Source of the DNA: Omnitrophica bacterium RIFCSPLOWO2_12_FULL_50_11
GTDB taxonomy: Bacteria; Omnitrophota; Omnitrophia; Omnitrophales; Danuiimicrobiaceae
Direction of reading: 5' to 3'
DNA length: 35,382 nucleotides
Assembly (NCBI GenBank): GCA_001804315.1
Contig: MHFT01000022.1
Coordinates: forward strand, 1-35,382
The translations under genes were made by a program, and so were the position numbers. The notes beneath the pieces were generated by a model that was given only the letters and a program-made list of their open reading frames with translations, was not told the origin of the DNA and made no database searches. Of the stretch, positions 1 through 7,832 are shown piece after piece (position 1 is the first letter of the stretch; each line of letters opens with the position of its first letter).

Positions 1-2
1 GG

Positions 3-144
3 CTGTGGTGCAAATGGGCTTGTCCATTTGTACCACAGGGGTTGTCTTTTGCGCCCCGTTTTGAGAGGGGCGCAAAACTTTGGACGTAACTTCGTGCGTC
101 CAAAGCGGTTTTCTCATCAATCCGCCAAATTGATGAGAAAACCG
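3..144. repeat. cluster of four perfect or near-perfect hairpins (3-38, 47-77, 78-105, 106-144)
   Basis: Arms read directly: 3-17/24-38 (15 bp, one G.T), 47-57/67-77 (11 bp), 78-86/97-105 (9 bp), 106-121/129-144 (16 bp). The last three abut with no spacer. Confidence 0.9.
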
Positions 145-233
145 GACTAAGGACATGATAAAGGCAGGTCGGCACCCGCATTTTGAAACGGTTTCCTTTG
201 ATTGCTTCCACTTTTGGAACGAAACGATCGAAG

Positions 234-1988
234 TTATCCCCTGGTTTTGGTCTGCTCCATCAGATACTTTTGCACTTGCTTTGCCTTCATCATTTCGCGC
301 TCAACCGTTTCCTGGTCGCGTAATACGTGCCTCAAACTTTCTTCACTCCGTTGGAGTTCCGTTTCCAAAGTTTGTTGCTGCTGAACCAACGCTTTTAATC
401 TCGCCTCATGTTCTGCCAGTTCATTAGCAACTTTGGTCCTCTTTCGCACTACCTCATGTTGTTCCGACTTGTTCACAAAATCTCGGATTCTCTTTTGCGC
501 TGCTTCAAGCTCATCGGTTAACTCACGATTCCTGAGCCGAAGGCTGTCCATCTCTTCACTCTGTTGCGTCCGCAAAAACTCGTTTTCTTTGGCCATTTTC
601 GAACAGTTGGCACTCCAATCATCGGCTTTTCGCTTCCACTCCTCAAGTTCGGCTTTCTGCGACTCGATGCGATGATGAAGCTCGGCGCGCAGATGTTCCA
701 ATTGCTGTCTGGACTCGACCCATCTCGCTTGCACTTCGCTTAGTCTCTGATTCAGCTCTTCAGACTCCGTCCGCATCGCAGAGAGATCTATTTCTGCTCG
801 TTTCCATTCCGACTCATAGTGCTTCGCGTTATCTTCCGCATGACCTCGTGCAACCCGCTCTTGATTCAACTCCGATTGTAATTGCTTCCACTTTTTCTCC
901 GCATCCTGTAAAAGCGCCTGCAAACGCCCACATTCATCGCGCATCTCTCCTAACTGAACAAAGCTCCCTTGGGTTTCACTTACCCTCCGTTTCAGCTCTT
1001 CGCTTTCCGTCTGTACCGCCAGGAGATCTTTTTGCGCCTGCTCCCATTCCGATTGGCACTGCTTCTCACCTTTTTCCGCACGACGTCGAGCCTCCTGCTC
1101 GCGGCTTAATTCCATCTCGAAACGTTTACATTCGCGCTTCGTATCGTCCGCTAGCGTCTGCAGACGCTCACACTCCGCACGGACTTCTTCGAGTTTCGCC
1201 TCCCATTCGGCAGATTGCTTCCTGACGTCCTCGATTGCCTGCCGTTCTGCCGCCTCTACGAGCTTCTTCGTATCCTCCTGCAATTGAGCAGCCTCTGAAT
1301 GCAACTTTACGTTTTCATCATGGATTCGCCGCAACTCATTTTCAAGACGGGAGCGGTCCGTCTCGAACTCCTGTGCTTTTTTATCAAAACGCTCGCGTTC
1401 GCGCACCTTCACCTCATCCACCACCGTTTCGGTCTGCAATCGAAGCTTCTCATTCTCCTTTTGAAGTTCCAACGTGAGTGTTCTCAGCTGTTTTTGTTCC
1501 TTCGACAACTGCTCTAGAGAACCCGTTTGCGCGGGCGGTGGTTCACTGACAGCAAACTGCGAAATGGAACGCATCTCGGGACTCCCAGGTAACGCAGCCA
1601 CCTGAGGCCGTTCCGAATCCAACTCAGACAGGTCGGTCGCCGGTTCTTCCTGACCCAGCTCTTCACGGAGCAATGTACTGATGTCGAGCGTTTCCGGCCA
1701 GACGGTCCGGAAACATTTCCGCTTCGTGAGGGTATCGCTTGTCAGGAAGCAGTCGACCTTGGCTTTCGAAAAATATTCTTTCGCCTTCGCTCCGTCTTCG
1801 TGAGAAAGATCATCCAACAAGATCAGCGGTGTATTGTCAACTAAATCCCGAGCTTCTTCTGGAGAAAGGGGGAAGCTTTGGGCTAGTTTCGTGACCGTCC
1901 GATTCTTAGAAAACTCATCCTGGGGCCGATCGAGAATCAGGGCCCATTTAGCCTGCTTTTCAAGTTTTGACTTTTTTCCGAGCAACAT
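234..1988 (-). CDS. long coiled-coil protein, N-terminal segment resembling the ribosomal L7/L12 C-terminal domain
   Basis: 584-aa ORF; E/K/Q/R/L-rich heptad-like sequence; N-terminus LSPEEARDLVDNTPLILLDDLSHEDGAKAKEYFSKAK resembles the L7/L12 CTD pattern (GLKEAKDLVDxxPxxxKxxxxxEEAExxKxxLExAG). Confidence 0.8.
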   Translation of the reverse strand: MLLGKKSKLEKQAKWALILDRPQDEFSKNRTVTKLAQSFPLSPEEARDLVDNTPLILLDDLSHEDGAKAKEYFSKAKVDCFLTSDTLTKRKCFRTVWPETLDISTLLREELGQEEPATDLSELDSERPQVAALPGSPEMRSISQFAVSEPPPAQTGSLEQLSKEQKQLRTLTLELQKENEKLRLQTETVVDEVKVRERERFDKKAQEFETDRSRLENELRRIHDENVKLHSEAAQLQEDTKKLVEAAERQAIEDVRKQSAEWEAKLEEVRAECERLQTLADDTKRECKRFEMELSREQEARRRAEKGEKQCQSEWEQAQKDLLAVQTESEELKRRVSETQGSFVQLGEMRDECGRLQALLQDAEKKWKQLQSELNQERVARGHAEDNAKHYESEWKRAEIDLSAMRTESEELNQRLSEVQARWVESRQQLEHLRAELHHRIESQKAELEEWKRKADDWSANCSKMAKENEFLRTQQSEEMDSLRLRNRELTDELEAAQKRIRDFVNKSEQHEVVRKRTKVANELAEHEARLKALVQQQQTLETELQRSEESLRHVLRDQETVEREMMKAKQVQKYLMEQTKTRG

Positions 1989-2139
1989 GACAGGTGATCC
2001 TAATCCTTTGTCAGATTAATTTGCACAGCACACCAGAAAGAATGACGAGTTCACTTGTACTAAAGTGTTATCTATTCTCGCAACTTGCGGAAAACAACCG
2101 TCATTGTATCGAGTAGCCACGTAGCAGTCAAGAATAAAG

Positions 2140-2328
2140 GGATTCACGGGTGCGTACCACTCCATGCAGTCGTCATTGCGAGGCAGCGTCCCAAAGCATC
2201 GCCGACTTGTCCGCCGGTAGTGTGGCGGAAGCAATCTACGTTCTGAGATTGCTTCGTCTGCGCCTGGAACGCATCCTCGCAATGACGTCGGGGATTACTG
2301 CATCAAGTGGTAGACACATGGATTCACG
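2140..2328. repeat. nested palindromic (MITE/RPE-like) element flanked by 9-bp direct repeat GGATTCACG
   Basis: GGATTCACG at 2140-2148 and 2320-2328; inside, inverted segments TACCACT..AGTGGTA, ATGCAGT..ACTGCAT, CGTCATTGCGAGG..CCTCGCAATGACG and an inner hairpin GAAGCAATCT..AGATTGCTTC. Confidence 0.8.
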
Positions 2329-2425
2329 AAGGATGAGCGGCTGAAACGCAGGAAAGAGTGTTATCCTTAGAAAGCGAGCTATCCCTTCTTCCCTGCAGGA
2401 AGCATCTCGGCGCCGCAAAACATGA

Positions 2426-2812
2426 TCATGCGTAGAGCCACTCGGTATCAAATTCTGGGAGCACGGGCTCATCCTCCCGGAAAAATGTCAGCACCTCGAA
2501 AAGACCAACGGCGTTTCGCGCAATACTCCAGCCAACTCCTTTGACCAAACCAGGAAAGAAACCACGGACCGGATCACTGCGTTTGATTTCAGCTTTCATC
2601 TGGTACGGTATCTCCAGGGGCCCATAAACCATATTGCTAATACCATGACTGGCCCGTTTTAACATCCGGTTCCCCGCTGACTCCGGGGTGGCTTCGGTTT
2701 CCTGAGTTGTTTCTGCTTCTTTTTCTTGTGCAAACACTAGAGGCTCTAAAACGAGACATGAAATAAAACCAATCATGCCAATCCAACTTATCCATCTCAG
2801 CTTGCTATTCAT
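2426..2812 (-). CDS. putative exosortase system-associated protein (TIGR04073-like), secreted
   Basis: Signal-peptide-like N-terminus MNSKLRWISWIGMIGFISCLVLEPLVFAQ; body GNRMLKRASHGISNMVYGPLEIPYQ...GFFPGLVKGVGWSIARNAVGLFEVLTF resembles this family. Confidence 0.6.
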   Translation of the reverse strand: MNSKLRWISWIGMIGFISCLVLEPLVFAQEKEAETTQETEATPESAGNRMLKRASHGISNMVYGPLEIPYQMKAEIKRSDPVRGFFPGLVKGVGWSIARNAVGLFEVLTFFREDEPVLPEFDTEWLYA

Positions 2813-2838
2813 TATTTCCTCCTGCACTCCGGTGAATC

Positions 2839-3465
2839 TTAATAGTTGGTGACGCACCCATCTAAATGAAACTGGCTATTTAATAGAACGACTTCCTGGT
2901 AGTTCTTCTTGATATCAAAAACATGAATTGACGCTGGATCAACGCGCAGAGACCAGAACAGCTCTGGTGACATCCTGAAGGTACAAACGAAAAACATGCG
3001 AATGGGCCCGCCATGTGTCACAACGACACACGTACCCTTCCGATGCGCAAACTTGTCCTTGAGCTGTTCGAAAAACGAACATACCCTACTCTTCAGTGAT
3101 TTCAGGGACTCGCCACCCAAGGGTCGACTCGACCAAGCGGCGCGATACCATTGGCGTACCTCTTTTGGATATCGCGCATAAACATCCTCAAATGAGTAAC
3201 CCTCCCACCTTCCAAATGATAACTCATTTAATCGAGGATCCACGATCACCTTCCGCGAACACGTTCTGCCAAGCATGCGTGCGGTTTCTAGAACGCGAGT
3301 CCGTTCGGATGCATAAATCGCAAAGGGCTGCTCTTTTCCGACCGACCGCGCCACCAGACGCGCTTGACGCAAACCGCGTGCGTTTAAGGGCACGTCCGCG
3401 GAACCTTGATACATGCGGTTCCGCACCCACTCCGTTTCCCCATGTCTAATGAGAATCAGCTTCAT
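2839..3465 (-). CDS. histidine phosphatase family protein (CobC/phosphoglycerate mutase-like)
   Basis: N-terminal LILIRHGETEWVRNRMYQG RHG motif and C-terminal VVVTHGGPIR. Confidence 0.85.
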   Translation of the reverse strand: MKLILIRHGETEWVRNRMYQGSADVPLNARGLRQARLVARSVGKEQPFAIYASERTRVLETARMLGRTCSRKVIVDPRLNELSFGRWEGYSFEDVYARYPKEVRQWYRAAWSSRPLGGESLKSLKSRVCSFFEQLKDKFAHRKGTCVVVTHGGPIRMFFVCTFRMSPELFWSLRVDPASIHVFDIKKNYQEVVLLNSQFHLDGCVTNY

Positions 3466-3493
3466 CCCACCATTTCCTCGATGTCGCCATCCA

Positions 3494-4111
3494 TTATGTC
3501 AGTTCTGCTGCGTACGAGCGCGGAGGGTCAATCAAACGTGCGAGGTGTTTCGCGATGACATCCGCTTCTAAGTTGACCAGTTCCCTTTGCTTCTTCTCTC
3601 CAAGGGTCGTATTTCTTGCTGTGTGCGGGACAACGGCGACCGTGAATCGACGGCCCGAAAGTTTCTGAAGGGTAAAACTCACACCGTCAATCGCGATCGA
3701 ACCCTTTGGAACAAGATGCTGCAAGACACTCCAAGGCGCATCAATTTGCAACGCGATGCTTTTGCCATGAACCCGCCTTTGAACGATTTGTCCCACCCCA
3801 TCCACATGGCCCAAAACAAAATGGCCGCCGATACGCTCCCCCCACTTAAGAGACCGCTCCAAATTAACCTTTTCGCCATGCCGCAGACGCCCCAACGTGG
3901 TCTGCTCAAACGTTTCCGGGACGATTTCGACAGAAAACCGATTGCGGTTTGGACGTCCGGCCGCCGTCAGGCACACTCCATTGATCGACACACTCTCGCC
4001 TCGTTTTAATGGCCTTTCCATAGCGATCGTTTGAAACGTCAAGGTCAGATGCTTGCCCCTGCGTTTTTTTTTAACTAGCCTTGCTTGACGTTCAATGATT
4101 CCCGAAAACAT
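3494..4111 (-). CDS. ribE: riboflavin synthase alpha subunit
   Basis: MFSGIIE start; two lumazine-binding repeats (GESVSINGVCLTA, GSIAIDGVSFTL). Confidence 0.95.
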   Translation of the reverse strand: MFSGIIERQARLVKKKRRGKHLTLTFQTIAMERPLKRGESVSINGVCLTAAGRPNRNRFSVEIVPETFEQTTLGRLRHGEKVNLERSLKWGERIGGHFVLGHVDGVGQIVQRRVHGKSIALQIDAPWSVLQHLVPKGSIAIDGVSFTLQKLSGRRFTVAVVPHTARNTTLGEKKQRELVNLEADVIAKHLARLIDPPRSYAAELT

Positions 4112-5358
4112 GTAGAATCGAGGCGCCCCTCAAAGACGAGATCTTCTCCCACAAGAACCATCCGGATCATGCGAACACGAGCGGCTTCTGAGATGGCTTC
4201 GAATCCCAATCCTTCCACAGACGTTTTCGCATCCCGCCCACCCACAATCTTGGGCGCAACAATCCACACCAGCTTATCCACGAGCCGCCCGTCGATAAAA
4301 CTCCACGCCACTTCTCCTCCGCCTTCCACTAAAAGAGACGTGATGCCGATAGAACCTAAGCAGCGCAGCAATGCAGCCAGATCGAGACGCCCCTGATTGA
4401 CTTTTAAAGGGCAAAACGTCACCTTTGTCCTTCGAAATTTTCTCGCTGCCTCATCCATCAAACGCTCAGAACACGCAAGGATCGTCGGCGCACCCTCACC
4501 GAACACGCGTGCCTTGGGGGAACAAGTTCCGGAGCGATCCAGGATAATGCGCCACGGGGATTTTCGACATTTCCCGTTTCGCACGGTGAGAAGCGGGTCA
4601 TCCGCTGCCACCGTATTCCTCCCCACTAAGACCGCATCACAAGACGCACGCAAATCATGAACCCATTTGCGCGCTCGTGATCCTGAGATCCATTTGCTTT
4701 CGCCCGTTCGAGACGCAATTTTTCCGTCAAGACTTTGCGCCATCTTCAAAATGACGAATGGGACACCCGTCCGCATCCACTTCGAATAGGCTTCGATCTG
4801 GACTTCGGCAGCTCGACGCAGAACACCGGTTGTCACCTGAATCCCATAACGTTTCAGAATGGTGCGTCCGCGTCCCGCGTGACTGGGGTTTGGATCCATC
4901 GTTGCGATGACGACCCGTTTTATCTTCGCTTCGCGAATGGCTTCCACGCAAGGCGGCGTCTTGCCGTATGTCGAACATGGTTCAAGCGTTACATACATCG
5001 TTGCTCCACGTACGAGACCCCCTGACTGGCGAAGAGCCATGATCTCAGCATGTGCAGAACCGAAACATGCATGGTATCCTTGTCCAATTAAACGGCCATA
5101 CTTCACAATACACGCTCCAACCATAGGATTAGGACTTACGAAACCACGACCCCGCTCAGCCAACTCAAGCGCGTGCGCCATAAAACGCTCATCCTGCGAG
5201 ACCCTGTGATATCCATTCCTGCTGCTGTCATTACGACGCAGCGCACGAGAAGACCGCAGAAGCCTACCCGCAGACAAGTCAGCCCATCCCAGAATGTTTG
5301 ATTGCAGCGCGTGCCCCGAACCCGCTCGATCGTCTACTCGCAACGACAACTCATTCAC
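4075..5358 (-). CDS. ribD: bifunctional riboflavin deaminase/reductase, with a repeat-derived N-terminal extension
   Basis: HAEIMAL..TLEPCSTYGKTPPC deaminase motif; C-terminal reductase domain; GTG start overlaps the nusB stop (GTGA, 5355-5358); first ~50 residues read through a degenerate palindromic repeat. Confidence 0.93.
   Translation of the reverse strand: MNELSLRVDDRAGSGHALQSNILGWADLSAGRLLRSSRALRRNDSSRNGYHRVSQDERFMAHALELAERGRGFVSPNPMVGACIVKYGRLIGQGYHACFGSAHAEIMALRQSGGLVRGATMYVTLEPCSTYGKTPPCVEAIREAKIKRVVIATMDPNPSHAGRGRTILKRYGIQVTTGVLRRAAEVQIEAYSKWMRTGVPFVILKMAQSLDGKIASRTGESKWISGSRARKWVHDLRASCDAVLVGRNTVAADDPLLTVRNGKCRKSPWRIILDRSGTCSPKARVFGEGAPTILACSERLMDEAARKFRRTKVTFCPLKVNQGRLDLAALLRCLGSIGITSLLVEGGGEVAWSFIDGRLVDKLVWIVAPKIVGGRDAKTSVEGLGFEAISEAARVRMIRMVLVGEDLVFEGRLDSTCFRESLNVKQG
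5226..5347. repeat. degenerate CGTCATTGCGAGG-family palindromic element inside the ribD ORF
   Basis: GTCATTACGACGCAGCG (5227-5243) and CTACTCGCAACGAC (5334-5347) form imperfect terminal inverted repeats; internal CGCAGACAAGTCAGCCCAT matches the reverse complement of the 2140-2328 element (GCGGACAAGTCGGCGAT). Confidence 0.65.
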
Positions 5359-5822
5359 TTTTCCGACTCCTCCTTATGTCTCGTTTTCGATGACGCGATC
5401 GCCTCAGAATGGTTAATCTTGTCTAAAATCCCATTCACGAACTTCCCTGCATCCGCTTGAGAGTATTTCTTCGCAATATTCACCGCCTCATTGATCGTCA
5501 CTTTTGGCGGGATATCGTCCATGTAAAGCAGCTCGTAAATAGAAAAACGGAGGATGTTCCGATCCACCACCGCTATCCGTCCCAGATCCCAGTTTTCCGT
5601 ATATTGAATAATTTTTTGATCGATTGCACTGAGGTGACTCTGTGTTCCCCGAACAAGACACTCTGCGAACCGACGAACATCGTCCGGAACAGGATGAAAG
5701 TCCCAAAAGGAAGGTAAAATATCGTCGGGCGGATCCTGAGTAATATCCGACTGATAAAGAATTTTCAAAGCACATTCACGCGCTTGCGTCCGCTTCCGCA
5801 TAAACCAATCTTCAAAGAACAC
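5355..5822 (-). CDS. nusB: transcription antitermination factor NusB
   Basis: RECALKILYQSDI...; VDRNILRFSIYELLYMDDIPPKVTINEAVNIAKKYS...KFVNGILDKI. Confidence 0.95.
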   Translation of the reverse strand: MFFEDWFMRKRTQARECALKILYQSDITQDPPDDILPSFWDFHPVPDDVRRFAECLVRGTQSHLSAIDQKIIQYTENWDLGRIAVVDRNILRFSIYELLYMDDIPPKVTINEAVNIAKKYSQADAGKFVNGILDKINHSEAIASSKTRHKEESEK

Positions 5823-5890
5823 CTACTCGGCCGGACACGTCGTTTCGTACACGCAACCAACCCCGTAACAAGCGCCGTGGAAGCACCGGC

Positions 5891-6415
5891 CTACCGCTTC
5901 AATTCATCTTCAATAAGTCGTTCAAGTGTCTTTTCTTTTTCCGACTCGTCTTCAAGCAGCTGTACCAATCGGGCCATTTCCAACGCAGAACGTGCCGTAT
6001 CACGACCGCGATTGCCAAACTTGCCACCGGCACGCTCCATTGCCTGCTCCATGGTCTCAACGGTCAAGACGCCAAACCCGACCGGCACTTTTTTCTCTAA
6101 CGCGACACGTTGGATTCCGTCGCTCACACTTTGAGCGATGTGTTCATAGTGAGACGTTTCTCCCCGGATGATACATCCGAGCGCGATGATTGCATCCGGT
6201 TTCTCGTTCTCAACGAGCTTTAGGCCAGCGACCGGAATTTCACGGGCGCCCGGTACCCAGACTACGGTGATGTCCGCTTCTCGAACACGAGCCCGCCGCA
6301 ACTCGTTCAACGCCCCATCCAGCATGGAGCGGGTCACAAATTCATTAAAACGGGACACCACAATCCCAAGCCGAAGTCCTTGTCCGTAAGAATCGCCCTC
6401 TAGGATTTTTGCCAT
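5891..6415 (-). CDS. ribH: 6,7-dimethyl-8-ribityllumazine synthase
   Basis: IVVSRFNEFVT...VPGAREIPVA...ALGCIIRGETSHYEHI...PVGFGVLTVETMEQA. Confidence 0.97.
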   Translation of the reverse strand: MAKILEGDSYGQGLRLGIVVSRFNEFVTRSMLDGALNELRRARVREADITVVWVPGAREIPVAGLKLVENEKPDAIIALGCIIRGETSHYEHIAQSVSDGIQRVALEKKVPVGFGVLTVETMEQAMERAGGKFGNRGRDTARSALEMARLVQLLEDESEKEKTLERLIEDELKR

Positions 6416-6416
6416 C

Positions 6417-7634
6417 TCAGTGATGTCCCAAATGGGTCAGCAAATGACCCATCTTTTCTTGCTTCGCTTGAAGATACTTTTTGTTATAAGCGTGAGCCCT
6501 TATCTCAAGTTGAATACGCTCTATGACTTTTAAACCGTGCCCTTCCAAACCAACAATTTTTCTGGGATTATTCGTCAGTAAACGAATCTCGAAAAGCCCT
6601 AGATCCTTTAAAATCTGGGCACCGGTTCCATACTCGCGCAGATCCGGCTTAAAGCCCAATTCCTCGTTTGCTTCGACCGTATCAAGACCTTGATCCTGGA
6701 GCCGATAAGCTTTCAACTTATTCACAAGTCCGATTCCTCGTCCTTCCTGACGGATGTACAGCAAGACACCTTTCTTTTCCTGTTCAATCATACTCATTGC
6801 GGAGATGATTTGCTCCCGACAATCACAACGTAAGGATCCAAAAACTTCACTCGTGAAACACTCTGAATGAACTCGTACCATTGTGGGCGCTTCAGAGAGT
6901 TCCCCCTTGACCAGCGCGACATGTTCCTTACCGTCGATACGCGAACGGTAGACCTTCATACTCCAAAGACCTGTCTCGGTCGGCAAATCTGCTTCTGCAA
7001 CCTTCTCGACCAATTTGTCAAACCGCCGGCGGTATTCGATCAGAGACTGAATCGTTCCAATCTTAATTCCCTGGCTGCAGGCAAACTCGAATAGCTGCGG
7101 CACACGAGCCATCGTTCCATCATCGTTTACGATTTCACAGATGACACCTGCAGGTGTCAACCCAGCCAGCCGCGCCAAATCCACAGCGGCTTCGGTATGT
7201 CCAGCGCGAATCAAGACGCCGCCTGTCTTCGCTCTCAATGGAAAAACGTGGCCGGGGGTTGTCAAATCGGCAGGTTTCGACTTGAGGTCGGCCAAAACCT
7301 CGATCGTGCGAGCCCGGTCATACGCAGAGACACCCGTCGTAATACCAAGACTTGCATCTACTGAAACTGTAAATGCCGTCCTCATAGGATCTTCCGATCT
7401 TGTCACCATGTCTCTGAGGCCCAGCCGAAATAGGCGCTCATCCGGAAGAGGGACACAAATAAGCCCCCGCCCTTCTCTCATCATAAAATTGATTTTCTCG
7501 GGCGTGACAAATTGAGCCGCGAGAATCAGATCTCCCTCATTCTCGCGCGACTCATCATCAGCCATGACAACAAGATGGCCTTTTCGGACCTCATCTACCA
7601 GTTCTTCAATCGTATGAAATTTCACGTAGCTCAC
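6417..7634 (-). CDS. ribBA: bifunctional 3,4-dihydroxy-2-butanone 4-phosphate synthase / GTP cyclohydrolase II
   Basis: DDESRENEGDLILAA (RibB) and HSECFTSEVFGSLRCDC...RQEGRGIGL (RibA); GTG start. Confidence 0.97.
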   Translation of the reverse strand: MSYVKFHTIEELVDEVRKGHLVVMADDESRENEGDLILAAQFVTPEKINFMMREGRGLICVPLPDERLFRLGLRDMVTRSEDPMRTAFTVSVDASLGITTGVSAYDRARTIEVLADLKSKPADLTTPGHVFPLRAKTGGVLIRAGHTEAAVDLARLAGLTPAGVICEIVNDDGTMARVPQLFEFACSQGIKIGTIQSLIEYRRRFDKLVEKVAEADLPTETGLWSMKVYRSRIDGKEHVALVKGELSEAPTMVRVHSECFTSEVFGSLRCDCREQIISAMSMIEQEKKGVLLYIRQEGRGIGLVNKLKAYRLQDQGLDTVEANEELGFKPDLREYGTGAQILKDLGLFEIRLLTNNPRKIVGLEGHGLKVIERIQLEIRAHAYNKKYLQAKQEKMGHLLTHLGHH

Positions 7635-7710
7635 TTTTTCCTAAGAAATAAAAATCTGACTTTCGGTCAGTTTATCAATTAGCGATGACCCTGTCAATCA
7701 TACCGCAATA

Positions 7711-7775
7711 CGGCCATCCGTCATTGCGAGGATGCGATCCAGGCAGATCCCTCGCCCGCAATGACCGTTACGGCC
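7711..7775. repeat. short CGTCATTGCGAGG-family palindrome
   Basis: CGGCC..CCGTCATTGCGAGG at 7711-7732 versus CCCGCAATGACC..CGGCCG at 7756-7776. Confidence 0.65.
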
Positions 7776-7832
7776 GATTCCGAAAACCTCTTAGCTGTAG
7801 ACAAGAAAATTTGTAACCGCTTATAATGAAGT

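Noticed and set aside
848-1477. Plus-strand ORFs antisense to the coiled-coil gene (125 aa, 80 aa)
   Set aside because: Mirror-frame ORFs of a strongly biased coding sequence; no independent evidence.
2016-2344. ORFs 2016..2282(-), 2150..2344(+), 2236..2472(-)
   Set aside because: They are translations of the palindromic element and its flanks, in mutually overlapping frames, with no protein-family signal.
7635-7710. FMN riboswitch upstream of ribBA
   Set aside because: I looked for the conserved RFN elements and did not see them; only a short CTGAC-CGAAA-GTCAG hairpin followed by a T-rich stretch is present, too weak to call as attenuator or terminator.
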